DNA from: Namhaeicola sp039714555
GTDB lineage: Bacteria; Bacteroidota; Bacteroidia; Flavobacteriales; Flavobacteriaceae
Assembly (NCBI GenBank): GCA_039714555.1
Contig: JBDLJB010000008.1
Location: forward strand, 1 to 64,000
Direction of reading: 5' to 3'
Length of the DNA: 64,000 nucleotides
The notes beneath the pieces were generated by a model, which saw nothing but the letters and a program-made list of their open reading frames with translations, did not search any database and had not been told where the DNA came from. Of this stretch, positions 1 to 9,045 are shown piece by piece (within the stretch, counting starts at the first letter, position 1; each line of letters begins with the position of its first letter). A program made the translations under genes and the position numbers.

Positions 1-507
1 GTCAACATATCTTTGACGATAACGTTGCTCTGCATCGCTAAAAGCATCATGGGTTTTTCCATCGGCATCAACTTTAACAACCGGCATAGGTTTTAAGGCT
101 TTTGACAAAACTGTTAGCTCTTTAACTTTTACTGATTTTTCGCCAACTTTGGTTTTAAAAACTTCCCCTTTTATACCTATAATATCACCAATATCAAGCA
201 ATTTTTTAAACACTTCATTGTACATGGACTTATCTTCACCTGTGCAAATTTCATCACGGTTGATATAAATTTGCATTCTTCCGCTAGCATCTTTCAGTTC
301 TGCAAAAGAAGCTTTTCCCATAATTCTACGACTCATCATTCTGCCGGCAAGAATTACTTCTTTCCCTTCTAAATTCTCAAAATTATTAACAACTTCATTT
401 ACTGAAGATGTAGTTTTAAATTGTTGTGCAGGATATGGATCTATTCCTAAATTTCTTAATTTTTGCAGTGATTCTCTACGTACAATTTCTTGTTCTGATA
501 ATTGCAT
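1..507 (-). CDS. lysS: Lysyl-tRNA synthetase, N-terminal part (cut by window edge)
   Basis: Class II lysyl-tRNA synthetase, which charges tRNA-Lys in the cytoplasm. Only the first 169 codons are present; the gene runs off the left edge. The visible part is the N-terminal OB-fold that binds the anticodon, with the bacterial signature RRIMGKASFAEL near residue 60 and QRYVD at the cut end, where the catalytic domain would begin. The ATG at 507 is preceded by a TATCTTTG promoter box about 37 nt upstream. The identification rests on the conserved OB-fold segment; the catalytic motifs lie outside the window. Confidence 0.95.
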   Translation of the reverse strand, partial: MQLSEQEIVRRESLQKLRNLGIDPYPAQQFKTTSSVNEVVNNFENLEGKEVILAGRMMSRRIMGKASFAELKDASGRMQIYINRDEICTGEDKSMYNEVFKKLLDIGDIIGIKGEVFKTKVGEKSVKVKELTVLSKALKPMPVVKVDADGKTHDAFSDAEQRYRQRYVD

Positions 508-543
508 TTGTTATTATATTTGTTTTTTAATGAAAATAAGGCG

Positions 544-551
544 CAAAGATA
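544..551 (-). promoter_or_regulatory. Bacteroidota -7 promoter box for lysS
   Basis: TATCTTTG on the minus strand matches TAnnTTTG exactly and ends 37 nt before the lysS ATG. A TTG on the minus strand (572-574) lies 20 nt upstream, a fair -33 element. Confidence 0.6.
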
Positions 552-693
552 CGATGCTTTTCAAAAATAGACAATGTGTGATTTGATGATTCATTGATTT
601 GAATATTTGATGATTTTAAAACTAATTATTTAATAAACTACATTGATTTAAAAAAAATACCGATTTTTGTATAAAAAATTAAACAACTCCAAT

Positions 694-852
694 ATGAGTT
701 TCTGGCGCGTTCTATTATCTATCATCATGCCTCCTTTAGCTGTTCTTGACAAAGGATGTGGTTCTATTTTGATCGTATTAATTTTAACTTCTTTAGGTTG
801 GGTACCGGGTGTATTGGCTGCTTTAATCATATTAAATAATCCTAATAAATAA
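694..852 (+). CDS. YqaE/Pmp3 family small membrane protein
   Basis: A 52-residue hydrophobic protein of the YqaE/Pmp3 (UPF0057) family, proteolipids linked in other organisms to stress tolerance and membrane potential. The sequence shows two membrane helices and the family pattern: FWRVLLSIIMPPLAVLDKG near the start, then a second helix with LGWVPGVLAALIIL. A longer reading from a TTG at 667 is possible, but the family begins at about the MSFWR methionine, so the ATG at 694 is preferred. The lipoprotein gene starts 4 nt downstream, so the two may be co-transcribed. The function here is unknown. Confidence 0.8.
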   Translation: MSFWRVLLSIIMPPLAVLDKGCGSILIVLILTSLGWVPGVLAALIILNNPNK

Positions 853-856
853 TACT

Positions 857-1594
857 ATGCAAACTTTTTTAAAATTTTTGAGTATAATTCTAATCATAAT
901 TAGTATTGTATCTTGCCAGTTTACCGAAAAAATTAACCTCAATAATGATGGTAGTGGAACCTATACATTAAATATGGATATGGGTGCTATGATGGAAGCC
1001 ATGCAAAAAATGGGTGACTCAACTGATATTGAAGACCCTGAAGTATTCGACACCATTATTAATTTTAATGATTTTCTTATCGAAAAAAAAGACAGTATTG
1101 CTCAGCTTCCAAAAGAAGAACAAGAAAAATTACAATCGTTAAAAGATATGAAATTGCACGTTGCTACGGATGAATCTAAAGGGTTATTTTTAATGGACTT
1201 TACTTTTGATTTCAAAAACCTCAATGAACTTAAAGATCTACAGGATAAGATCTCTAAAGGAAGTTCAATTAACGAAAATAAAAATGAAGAAGCTCCAGTA
1301 TCTCCTACTGATGTTAGGTTTAGTTTTGATGGAAAAAAATTCGAACGAAAAGTTATCGAAAAAGATTTGACCGAAGAACAAAAAGAAGCTTATAAAAAGT
1401 CAATGGAACAAACATCATCTTATATGGATGAAATGACTTATTCCTTAGAATATCATTTTCCAAAACCTATAAAAAGTAGTTCTTACAAAAATGCTAAATT
1501 CAGCGCTGATAGAAAGACTTTATACATAGACACAAGTTTAAAAACTATTACTGAAAACCCTAAATTTCTTAGTTTTACAGTTATTTTAGAATAA
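857..1594 (+). CDS. Putative lipoprotein of unknown function
   Basis: A 245-residue protein with an N-terminal hydrophobic stretch and a lipobox ending at Cys20 (SIVSC), so it is predicted to be lipid-anchored. After the cysteine come a short Asn/Gly-rich segment (NLNNDGSGTYTLNMDM), a charged helical middle rich in Lys and Glu (about residues 85-185) and a C-terminal beta-rich part. I do not recognise the family beyond its resemblance to conserved flavobacterial lipoproteins. Its TAA overlaps the lipB start by one base (TAATG), which suggests translational coupling, but lipoate ligation is cytoplasmic and offers no obvious functional link. Confidence 0.7.
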   Translation: MQTFLKFLSIILIIISIVSCQFTEKINLNNDGSGTYTLNMDMGAMMEAMQKMGDSTDIEDPEVFDTIINFNDFLIEKKDSIAQLPKEEQEKLQSLKDMKLHVATDESKGLFLMDFTFDFKNLNELKDLQDKISKGSSINENKNEEAPVSPTDVRFSFDGKKFERKVIEKDLTEEQKEAYKKSMEQTSSYMDEMTYSLEYHFPKPIKSSSYKNAKFSADRKTLYIDTSLKTITENPKFLSFTVILE

Positions 1595-2289
1595 TGCAAA
1601 GAATCCATTTACAAGACATAGGATTAAAAGATTATCAAGAAGCATGGGATTATCAAAATAAGTTATTCAGAGAAATCATTAACATAAAACTTGAAAATCG
1701 CAAAAACAATACTGATGATCAAACACCAAATTATTTTTTATTCACTGAACATCCACATGTTTATACTTTAGGTAAAAGCGGTGATATTAATAATCTATTG
1801 CTCAATGAAACTCAATTAAAAGAAAAAGGAATTACTTTTTTTAAATCGAATCGTGGCGGTGATATTACCTATCATGGTCCGGGACAAATAGTTGGATATC
1901 CGATTATCAATTTAGACGATTTTTTTCCTGATATTCATTTGTATATGCGTAATCTGGAAGAAGTTATCATTCATACTATTGCAGAATACGGTTTAAAAGG
2001 CGAAAGAAGTGAAGGCGAAACTGGAGTTTGGTTAGATGTAGGTACTCCTTTTGCTAGAAAAATTTGTGCGATGGGTGTAAGAACTTCACGTTGGGTCACC
2101 ATGCACGGATTTGCTTTAAATGTGAGTACCAATCTGGGTTATTTTGATCATATAATTCCTTGTGGTATTAAAGGTAAATCAATAACATCTTTAGAAGCTG
2201 AACTCGGTAAAAAATTACAACATGAAGAAGTGAAAAATAAAATATTACAACATTTTTCTAAAATTTTTAAAGCTAATTTTTATTTATAA
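1594..2289 (+). CDS. lipB: Octanoyltransferase LipB
   Basis: Transfers the octanoyl group from acyl carrier protein to lipoyl domains of 2-oxoacid dehydrogenases and GcvH, the first step of endogenous lipoate synthesis. The 231-residue length fits the family. RGGDITYHGPGQ at residues 87-98 is the family signature, the catalytic lysine is K156 in ARKICAMG, and the acyl-accepting cysteine is C190 in IPCGI. The start overlaps the stop of the upstream lipoprotein gene by one base. lipA is not in the window. Confidence 0.96.
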   Translation: MQRIHLQDIGLKDYQEAWDYQNKLFREIINIKLENRKNNTDDQTPNYFLFTEHPHVYTLGKSGDINNLLLNETQLKEKGITFFKSNRGGDITYHGPGQIVGYPIINLDDFFPDIHLYMRNLEEVIIHTIAEYGLKGERSEGETGVWLDVGTPFARKICAMGVRTSRWVTMHGFALNVSTNLGYFDHIIPCGIKGKSITSLEAELGKKLQHEEVKNKILQHFSKIFKANFYL

Positions 2290-2312
2290 AATAAATTTAA
2301 AAACTTCATTAA

Positions 2313-3356
2313 ATGAAATATACAACACTCCCAAATACTGATATAAAAGTTAGCAAAATATGTTTGGGCACGATGACCTTTGGTGAACAAAACACTGAAA
2401 CAGAAGCGCATCAACAATTAAATTATGCTGTTTCAAAAGGCATTAACTTTATTGATACTGCCGAATTATATGCAGTACCAGGAAGAAAAGAAACACAAGG
2501 AAGTACCGAAAGATATATCGGAACATGGCTCAAAGGCCAAAAACGTGATGATCTGGTTATTGGAACAAAAATTGCCGGCCCAAGTGACGGATTAAAATAT
2601 ATTAGAAAGAATATGGGCTTTTCAAATGAAGCTATAGATGATGCTATTGAAAAAAGCTTAAAACGTTTAAAAACAGATTATATTGATCTATACCAATTAC
2701 ACTGGCCTGAACGAAATTCAATTTTTTTTGGAACAAGAAATTACAAACATGATTTTGAAGAAAAATGGGAAGATAATTTCAAAGAAATAATTGAAAAATT
2801 AGATACTTTGGTAAAAGAAGGAAAAATCAGGTATTATGGTATTTCAAATGAAACTTCGTGGGGTTTAATGCGTCATTTAAGTGAAAGTGAAAAAAATAAT
2901 CTAACCCGTTGTAAAACTATACAAAATCCATATTCATTATTAAACAGAACATTTGAAATGAGTTTGGCTGAAGTTGCCATGCGTGAAAAAGTAGGTTTAT
3001 TGGCTTACTCTCCTTTGGCTTTTGGTGCTCTAAGTGGAAAATATTTAAAGAATCCTCCTGTAAATTCAAGATTAAAATTATTTCCTCAACTTCTCATCCT
3101 AAGAAAATATTTAAGTGACGAAGCAATATTTATGACAAAAAAGTATGCTGCTTTAGCAGAAGACTTAAATATGAGTCTGGCTCAATTGGCTTTGGCATTT
3201 ATCAATCAACAGCCTTTTGTTACAGCCAATATCATAGGAGCTACTACTTTAGAACAGCTCAAAGAAAATATTGAAAGTATTGATATTGATCTTTCAGAAA
3301 AAATTTTATTAGAAATTGATAAAATTCAAAATTTACAACCCAATCCGGCTCCGTAA
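2313..3356 (+). CDS. tas: Tas-type NADP(H)-dependent aldo-keto reductase
   Basis: An aldo-keto reductase of 347 residues, closely resembling E. coli Tas along its whole length as I recall that sequence, including LGTMTFGEQN, TQNPYSLLNR-like and PAP-terminal segments. The catalytic tetrad is visible: Asp48, Tyr53 (ELYAVPGR), Lys86 and His130 (LYQLHWP). The C-terminal half (about 255-335) carries the region expected for the NADPH phosphate. The physiological substrate of this group is not well defined. It lies 23 nt after lipB in the same direction and may be read through from it. Confidence 0.88.
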   Translation: MKYTTLPNTDIKVSKICLGTMTFGEQNTETEAHQQLNYAVSKGINFIDTAELYAVPGRKETQGSTERYIGTWLKGQKRDDLVIGTKIAGPSDGLKYIRKNMGFSNEAIDDAIEKSLKRLKTDYIDLYQLHWPERNSIFFGTRNYKHDFEEKWEDNFKEIIEKLDTLVKEGKIRYYGISNETSWGLMRHLSESEKNNLTRCKTIQNPYSLLNRTFEMSLAEVAMREKVGLLAYSPLAFGALSGKYLKNPPVNSRLKLFPQLLILRKYLSDEAIFMTKKYAALAEDLNMSLAQLALAFINQQPFVTANIIGATTLEQLKENIESIDIDLSEKILLEIDKIQNLQPNPAP

Positions 3357-3497
3357 ATTTTACTTGTTAATTTAAAATCTTCAGGTTTATAACTCATATA
3401 CAATCAGTTTAAATAAAATGTGCTGAGATAAAAACAGATCTGATAGAAATTGATTAATTTTATACCTTATCACTTTACATACTAAAAAATAAAATAT

Positions 3498-4832
3498 ATG
3501 AAATATTTATTAATGGTATTAACATTTCTGGTCTTTTTACAACCAATAAAAGCTCAAGAAAATTATATTCCAACCAAAGAAAATTTAGAAGCCAGAAAAT
3601 GGTTTAAGGAAGCCAAATTTGGTTTATTTATTCATTGGGGTGTATATAGTGTTTTAGCAGATGGTGAATGGGTAATGAATAATAAGAACATTTCTATAGA
3701 TGAATATGAAAAATTACCAACATTTTTTAACCCAATAGAATATAACCCTAAGGAATGGGTGCAAATGGCAAAAGAAGCAGGTATGAAATATATTACCATT
3801 ACAAGTAGACACCACGATGGTTTTTCTATGTTTGATTCTAAGGCAACAGATTATACAATTGTTAAAAAAACACCTTACCAAAAAGATATTTTAAAACCCT
3901 TAGCTGAAGCATGTAAGAAAGAAGGGATAAAATTATTCTTTTACTATTCTCTATTGGATTGGCATGACGATAATTATTTTCCAAGAGGTAGAACCGGAAA
4001 AGATATTCCCGGAAGATCTGCTAATGGTGACTGGGAAAAATATATTGCTTTCATGAAAGCTCAATTAACAGAGCTATTGACCAATTATGGGGAAATAGGA
4101 GGAATTTGGTTTGATGGTCATTGGGACCAAAAAGAATGGGATGGTAAACATTTTGGAGATGTAAAAGTAGATTGGCATTATGATGAGATTTATAGTTTAA
4201 TTCATGATTTGCAGCCCCAATGTTTAATTGGTAATAATCATCATATTGCACCTATAAAAGGTGAAGACTTTCAGATGTTTGAAAGAGATTTACCTGGAAA
4301 AAATACAACAGGATGGGGAACTGATGCTTCTGATATTGGTCAATTACCAAAAGAAGTATGTGAAACTATAAATGGTTCATGGGGGTTTAATTTAAAAGAT
4401 AGAAAACATAAAACAGATAAAGAATTAATTCAATATGTTGTTAATGCTGCCGGATATGGAAGTAATTTACTACTCAATGTTGGCCCTATGCCAAATGGAA
4501 AAATTCAACCAAAACATATTAATTCTTTAAAAGAAATTGGTAAATGGTTAAAAATAAATGGAGAAACAATTTATGGAACCACACAGGGACCAATTGTTCC
4601 AAATAAAGAAATGGTTTCGACTCAAAAAGGAAAAATTGTTTACCTCCATATTTTAGATATGAATAAAGAATTATTTTTTATAGCAGGTTTCAAAGACAAT
4701 ATAAAGAAGGTTCAATTTTATAAAAACAAAAAGAAAGTAACCTATAATCTCAATAAATATGGTTTATTTATTGAGATCCCTAATGATCAAAAAGACACTA
4801 TAGATACCATCATAGAAATAACACTAAAGTAA
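3498..4832 (+). CDS. Secreted alpha-L-fucosidase, GH29
   Basis: Hydrolyses terminal alpha-L-fucose from glycans. The 444-residue protein starts with a signal peptide (residues 1-19, cleavage near KAQ), so it acts in the periplasm or outside. GH29 landmarks are FGLFIHWGVYS (41-51), the fucose-binding SRHHDGF (103-109) and IWFDGHWD, where Asp206 is the expected nucleophile. A small beta-sandwich follows from about residue 355. The gene stands alone: no SusC/SusD pair, regulator or other glycosidase flanks it, so it is not part of a visible polysaccharide-utilisation locus. Confidence 0.92.
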   Translation: MKYLLMVLTFLVFLQPIKAQENYIPTKENLEARKWFKEAKFGLFIHWGVYSVLADGEWVMNNKNISIDEYEKLPTFFNPIEYNPKEWVQMAKEAGMKYITITSRHHDGFSMFDSKATDYTIVKKTPYQKDILKPLAEACKKEGIKLFFYYSLLDWHDDNYFPRGRTGKDIPGRSANGDWEKYIAFMKAQLTELLTNYGEIGGIWFDGHWDQKEWDGKHFGDVKVDWHYDEIYSLIHDLQPQCLIGNNHHIAPIKGEDFQMFERDLPGKNTTGWGTDASDIGQLPKEVCETINGSWGFNLKDRKHKTDKELIQYVVNAAGYGSNLLLNVGPMPNGKIQPKHINSLKEIGKWLKINGETIYGTTQGPIVPNKEMVSTQKGKIVYLHILDMNKELFFIAGFKDNIKKVQFYKNKKKVTYNLNKYGLFIEIPNDQKDTIDTIIEITLK

Positions 4833-4875
4833 AATCTTGGGTATTTTATGAATACTTTACCTAAATTCAAATCAA

Positions 4876-5844
4876 TTAATAACCCAATTTAGTTCTTACT
4901 CTGGCAAGCACTTCATCAGCTACTTTGTGTGCTTTTTTTGCACCAATTTCTAAGGCTTTATCAATCTCGGGTAAATTATTCATATAGTAATTATACAATT
5001 CCCGTTCTTTTGCAAATCTTTCAATGATCAATTCATAAAATGCTTGTTTGGCATGACCATAACCGTAATTTCCAGCCAAATATTTAGTATGTAGATCTTC
5101 TGTTTGCTCTTTGGTAGCAATCAACTTATAGAGTGCAAATAAATTACAGGTATTTGGATCTTTAGGGTCTTCTAAAGGTGTAGAATCTGTTTTAATTTTC
5201 ATGATCTGTTTGCGCAATTGTTTATCAGGTAAAAATATATCGATAATATTCCCTTTTGATTTACTCATTTTTTCACCATCAGTTCCCGGAACATACATGG
5301 TATTATCTTGTAATTTTGCCTTAGGCGGAACTAACGTTTCCCCCATTTGATGATTAAATCTATTAGCAACATCACGCGTCATTTCTAAATGTTGTAATTG
5401 ATCTTTTCCTACAGGAACTACATCAGCATCATAGATCAAAATATCAGCTGCCATCAACATAGGATATATAAATAATCCTGAATTTACATCTTCTAACCTA
5501 TCTGCTTTATCTTTAAAACTATGAGCTAAAGTCAATCTTTGATAAGGGTAAAAACAGCTCAAATACCAGGTCAATTCTGTTACTTGGGGCACATCACTTT
5601 GTCGATAAAAAACAGTTTTTTCAACATCTAAACCACAAGCTAACCAAGTTGCTGCAGTACTATAAGTATTTTGTTTTAAGGAATTTGCTTCTTTTATCTG
5701 CGTAAGCGAATGCATATCAGCTATAAATAAAAAAGATTCTTCTTTTGAATCCTTTGACATTTCAATAGCAGGTATTATTGCTCCTAATAAATTACCTAAA
5801 TGTGGTGTTCCGGTACTTTGCACACCTGTAAGTATTCTCGACAT
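4876..5844 (-). CDS. trpS: Tryptophanyl-tRNA synthetase
   Basis: Class I synthetase charging tRNA-Trp. The 322-residue length is normal for bacterial TrpRS. The HIGH-like motif is TPHLGN (13-18) and the second ATP-binding motif is KMSKS (192-196); the tryptophan pocket segment MLMAADILIYDADVVPVG is at about 129-146. It converges with the fucosidase gene and is divergent from plsC, with its own TATTTTTG promoter box 29 nt upstream of the ATG. Confidence 0.97.
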   Translation of the reverse strand: MSRILTGVQSTGTPHLGNLLGAIIPAIEMSKDSKEESFLFIADMHSLTQIKEANSLKQNTYSTAATWLACGLDVEKTVFYRQSDVPQVTELTWYLSCFYPYQRLTLAHSFKDKADRLEDVNSGLFIYPMLMAADILIYDADVVPVGKDQLQHLEMTRDVANRFNHQMGETLVPPKAKLQDNTMYVPGTDGEKMSKSKGNIIDIFLPDKQLRKQIMKIKTDSTPLEDPKDPNTCNLFALYKLIATKEQTEDLHTKYLAGNYGYGHAKQAFYELIIERFAKERELYNYYMNNLPEIDKALEIGAKKAHKVADEVLARVRTKLGY

Positions 5845-5872
5845 TAATTCAATATTTTAAAATAATAAAGGA

Positions 5873-5880
5873 CAAAAATA
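5873..5880 (-). promoter_or_regulatory. Bacteroidota -7 promoter box for trpS
   Basis: TATTTTTG on the minus strand, an exact TAnnTTTG match that ends 28 nt before the trpS ATG. No clear TTG -33 element is present. Confidence 0.55.
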
Positions 5881-5928
5881 CATATTTCGTATTTACCATC
5901 TAAATTTAATTAAGTACAAAAAAAATTC

Positions 5929-5936
5929 TATTTTTG
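5929..5936 (+). promoter_or_regulatory. Bacteroidota -7 promoter box for plsC
   Basis: TATTTTTG on the plus strand, an exact TAnnTTTG match that ends only 6 nt before the ATG at 5943. If used, the transcript would be leaderless or nearly so. It also overlaps the alternative TTG start at 5934, which makes that start unlikely. Confidence 0.55.
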
Positions 5937-5942
5937 GCTTTT

Positions 5943-6713
5943 ATGAATATATTCAGTAATATATTAAACCTGCTTTGGCGCCTATGGTTCTACTTTTGGG
6001 TATTTACAACAATTATAATTACACTTCCAATTCTTATACTTGTAATATCTAAAGAAAGCAGGTACCCTTTTTTTTATAAGATTGCACATATTTGGGCAAA
6101 AGTAATTTTATTTATTATGGGGTTTTCTCCAAAAGTATATTCCGAAGAAAAAATGCTACCTGATCAAAGTTATGTGTTTAGTCCTAATCATACATCAATA
6201 GTTGACATCATGCTAATGCTTGCCATCAGTAAAAATCCTTTTGTATTTTTAGGCAAAAAAGAACTGGCAAATATTCCAATATTTGGATATGTTTATAAGC
6301 GAACTTGTATTTTGGTAGATAGAAATAATACCAAGAGTAGAAATCAAGCATTTTACGAAGCTAAGAAAAGATTAAAAAACGGATTAAGTGTATGTATTTT
6401 TCCCGAAGGAAAAGTACCTGATGATGAAAGTATTGTATTAGATTATTTTCATAATGGTGCTTTTAGATTGGCAATTGAGTTTCAAATTCCCTTAGTGCCT
6501 ATAACATTTTATGATTGTAAAAAAAGATTTCCTTTTAATACGTTTAAAGGTAGCCCTGGAAAATTAAGGGTTAAAATTCATCATTTCTTATATACAGATG
6601 ATCTAACTATAAAAGACAGAAATACATTAAAAAATAAAACTTTTAACATCATTTATGAAGAATTAAAAATCGATCTAGACAAAAAATATTCAAAAACTTT
6701 TAAATACTCATAG
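5943..6713 (+). CDS. plsC: 1-acyl-sn-glycerol-3-phosphate acyltransferase
   Basis: Adds the second acyl chain to lysophosphatidic acid, giving phosphatidic acid at the inner membrane. The 256-residue protein has N-terminal membrane helices (about 10-38 and 53-62), the catalytic HX4D motif (NHTSIVD, His83 and Asp88) and the substrate-binding FPEG (153-156). I chose the ATG at 5943 over a TTG at 5934 because that TTG falls inside a promoter box. The next gene begins on the base after the stop codon. Confidence 0.92.
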   Translation: MNIFSNILNLLWRLWFYFWVFTTIIITLPILILVISKESRYPFFYKIAHIWAKVILFIMGFSPKVYSEEKMLPDQSYVFSPNHTSIVDIMLMLAISKNPFVFLGKKELANIPIFGYVYKRTCILVDRNNTKSRNQAFYEAKKRLKNGLSVCIFPEGKVPDDESIVLDYFHNGAFRLAIEFQIPLVPITFYDCKKRFPFNTFKGSPGKLRVKIHHFLYTDDLTIKDRNTLKNKTFNIIYEELKIDLDKKYSKTFKYS

Positions 6714-7364
6714 ATGTCTGAAAAAGTAAAATATTATGATTCAAAAGAAGAAAAATTAAATGTAATTACACATGCAATTGGTCTGGTTTTAAGTATTGCT
6801 GCTCTAGTTTTATTAGTTGTTTATTCAAGTATCTATGGCAATGTTTGGCATATTACAAGTTTTGCGATTTTCGGAGCAAGTTTGATTGTTTTGTATGCAG
6901 CTTCAACCCTTTATCACTATGTACAAAATCCAAAACTACGCTTTAAATTAAACATTTTTGATCATGCTGCAATTTATGTGTTAATTGCCGGAACTTACAC
7001 TCCATTTGCTCTTGTAGTTTTACATGGTACAATTGGTTGGGTAATATTTGGTATTTCTTGGGGATTGGCATTGTTTGGAATAATTTTTAAATTATTTTTT
7101 ATAGGAAAATACGATAAGATTTCAACAATTGCCTATGTATTAATGGGGTGGGTTATTATTATTGCTATAAAACCTTTAATAGAAAACTTCCCTTTAAAAG
7201 GATTGCTTTGGTTATTAGCCGGTGGTTTATCATATACCTTTGGAGCTCTTTTATATAATATGAAAAGTTTGAAATACAACCATGCTATTTTTCATATTTT
7301 TGTTTTAATTGGAAGTTTTTGCCATTTTATGGCAGTTTTCTTTTATGTATTACCGAGTAGCTAA
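6714..7364 (+). CDS. Hemolysin III / PAQR family membrane protein
   Basis: A 216-residue integral membrane protein with seven predicted helices, belonging to the bacterial hemolysin III (TrhA/YqfA) branch of the PAQR superfamily. Family features visible are the N-terminal EEKLNVITHAIG (17-28), SxxxH in the second helix region (ASTLYHY) and the final HXXXH-like NHAIFHIFVLIGSFCHF, which supplies metal ligands. Despite the name the family is not established as a cytolysin; roles in membrane homeostasis have been proposed. It directly abuts plsC, consistent with co-transcription and a membrane-lipid theme. Confidence 0.88.
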   Translation: MSEKVKYYDSKEEKLNVITHAIGLVLSIAALVLLVVYSSIYGNVWHITSFAIFGASLIVLYAASTLYHYVQNPKLRFKLNIFDHAAIYVLIAGTYTPFALVVLHGTIGWVIFGISWGLALFGIIFKLFFIGKYDKISTIAYVLMGWVIIIAIKPLIENFPLKGLLWLLAGGLSYTFGALLYNMKSLKYNHAIFHIFVLIGSFCHFMAVFFYVLPSS

Positions 7365-7410
7365 AAACGCTTATTTCGATTGCTTTCTAAAAATGAAATT
7401 TTTAAATTTA

Positions 7411-8565
7411 TTACCCTTCCTTTTGATGTAAAAATCTTGTAAGATTTATTGAAAGATCCAATAAAATAATCTTCGCATTTCCATTACGTTCAATATGGTA
7501 AATAGCATCGTTAAGTGCTTGTGAAATATTTTCAATATTTGCACCATGAACAAAAGGGGCAAATTTATTCAAATCAAAATTTTTGGTTTGAGACTCATAA
7601 AAAACCAATTCATTGGCCTTATAATTTAACAACAAAGCTTGTCTGAAAAACTGCAAGCAGTACAGTAAAAAACGCTTTTGTGTTTCTCGTCCGGTTTTAG
7701 CAATTTCATCACTCCATCCAACCAAATCCTGAACCACAGTTGCATTGCCTTTAGCCCTAAAAGCGGTTCTCACCCAAAAGATAAACCAATTTTCAAAAAC
7801 CAGATCATTGGCATCATCATGTAAAAGATGAATGGCTTTATTATAATTGCCGTTAGCTCTATTTGCAATTTTGTGAGCCAAATTTTCATCAATATTTTCA
7901 TTTTTTACCAAAGCATCTTTAATATCATGTTCGCTTAAAGCTCTAAACTGAAGTACCTGACAACGCGATAATATTGTGTTGATAATTTGATCTTCATTTT
8001 CGGTTATCAAAAGTAATAAAGTGTTTTTTGGAGGTTCTTCAATGAGCTTTAATAATTTATTGGAAGCTGCAATATTCATTTTTTCAGCCATCCATATTAT
8101 CATTATTTTAAACCCTCCTTCATATGATTTTAAAGCTAATTTTTTAACAATATTTTCAGCCTCATCTACCCCTATTTGTCCTTGTTTGTTTTCAATACTC
8201 AAAAGCTGATACCAATTGTACATGCTTCCATAAGGAGATTCTTTTATAAATTGTCTCCATTCATCTAAAAACATATTACTTATCGGATGTTTTTCTTTCT
8301 TATTTCTGGCAGCAACAGGAAAAACAAAATGTAGATCGGGGTGGACTAATTTTTCAAATTTTGAATTACAATTCTTCTCTCCGGTAGTATTTTCACCTTC
8401 ATTATTTTTACACAATATATATTGAGCATAAGCAATTGCCAAAAGTAAGGCACCACTTCCCTGAGGAGCTACAAATAATTGAGCATGGGGTATTCTACCG
8501 TTTTCAACAGTTTTAATTAAATATTTCTTAATATTCTCTTGCCCAATGATATCTTTAAAAAGCAT
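7411..8565 (-). CDS. holB: DNA polymerase III delta-prime subunit
   Basis: Clamp-loader subunit that helps open and load the sliding clamp. The 384-residue protein begins with the AAA+ region (FKDIIGQENIKKYL, then HAQLFVAPQGSGALLLA) and has the conserved SRCQ-containing sensor segment (LSRCQVLQF). The Walker A site lacks the normal GK[ST], as is usual for delta-prime subunits, which do not hydrolyse ATP. KLLKLIEEPPKNTLLLLIT (173-191) is typical of the family. The gene is divergent from the downstream ferredoxin gene. Confidence 0.9.
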   Translation of the reverse strand: MLFKDIIGQENIKKYLIKTVENGRIPHAQLFVAPQGSGALLLAIAYAQYILCKNNEGENTTGEKNCNSKFEKLVHPDLHFVFPVAARNKKEKHPISNMFLDEWRQFIKESPYGSMYNWYQLLSIENKQGQIGVDEAENIVKKLALKSYEGGFKIMIIWMAEKMNIAASNKLLKLIEEPPKNTLLLLITENEDQIINTILSRCQVLQFRALSEHDIKDALVKNENIDENLAHKIANRANGNYNKAIHLLHDDANDLVFENWFIFWVRTAFRAKGNATVVQDLVGWSDEIAKTGRETQKRFLLYCLQFFRQALLLNYKANELVFYESQTKNFDLNKFAPFVHGANIENISQALNDAIYHIERNGNAKIILLDLSINLTRFLHQKEG

Positions 8566-8657
8566 CTTACAAATTAATAAAAAAGTTACCAGTTATTATC
8601 TTTAATTCCAATATTTAAACAATAAATTAAGTTAAAATAATATATAATTAAAAATAT

Positions 8658-8665
8658 TACTTTTG
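8658..8665 (+). promoter_or_regulatory. Bacteroidota -7 promoter box for the 8.7-kb ferredoxin
   Basis: TACTTTTG, an exact TAnnTTTG match, ending 45 nt before the ATG at 8711. Confidence 0.5.
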
Positions 8666-8710
8666 CCAATTCAAATTTTAATCTTAATTACAGCTAACTA
8701 ATTATAAGAA

Positions 8711-8941
8711 ATGGTTATAATAACTTTACAACGAAAAAAATGTATCGGCTGTAATTATTGCGTTGAAATGGCACCAAAACAATTTCAAATGTCTAAAAAA
8801 GATGGAAAAGCTGTTTTATTGCAATCACAAGATAGAAAAGGTTTTCACACTATAAAAATACCTGATAATACTATTTTTGAAGATTGTTTAAAAGCTAAAG
8901 AAGCTTGTCCTGCCAAAATAATAAGTGTAAAGATTAAATAG
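8711..8941 (+). CDS. Small [4Fe-4S] ferredoxin
   Basis: A 76-residue ferredoxin predicted to bind one [4Fe-4S] cluster through Cys11, Cys14, Cys17 (CIGCNYC) and Cys66 (ACPAK). Cys59, seven residues before the last ligand, could form a disulfide with another cysteine or be a spare ligand, as in some single-cluster ferredoxins. It would act as a soluble one-electron carrier; the partner is unknown. It lies just upstream of ricT, an Fe-S-associated protein, and might serve the ferredoxin-dependent enzymes encoded 40 kb away. Confidence 0.88.
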   Translation: MVIITLQRKKCIGCNYCVEMAPKQFQMSKKDGKAVLLQSQDRKGFHTIKIPDNTIFEDCLKAKEACPAKIISVKIK

Positions 8942-9045
8942 CTTTATCATTTTTTATCAATATTGAGTATATTTACCCTTTTAAAATTTATTACGAACTT
9001 TAAATCGGTTTATTTTAATAACCGATTCAAATTATAAAAATATTT

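Noticed and set aside
648..830. 60-aa frame on the minus strand opposite the YqaE gene
   Set aside because: It is antisense to a recognisable YqaE/Pmp3 protein and shows no family resemblance.
3498..4832. Part of a fucose-polysaccharide utilisation locus
   Set aside because: No SusC/SusD, sulfatase, transporter or regulator is adjacent; the neighbours are tas and trpS.
5934..5942. TTG start for plsC three codons upstream
   Set aside because: The TTG lies within the TATTTTTG promoter box; the ATG at 5943 matches the family start better.
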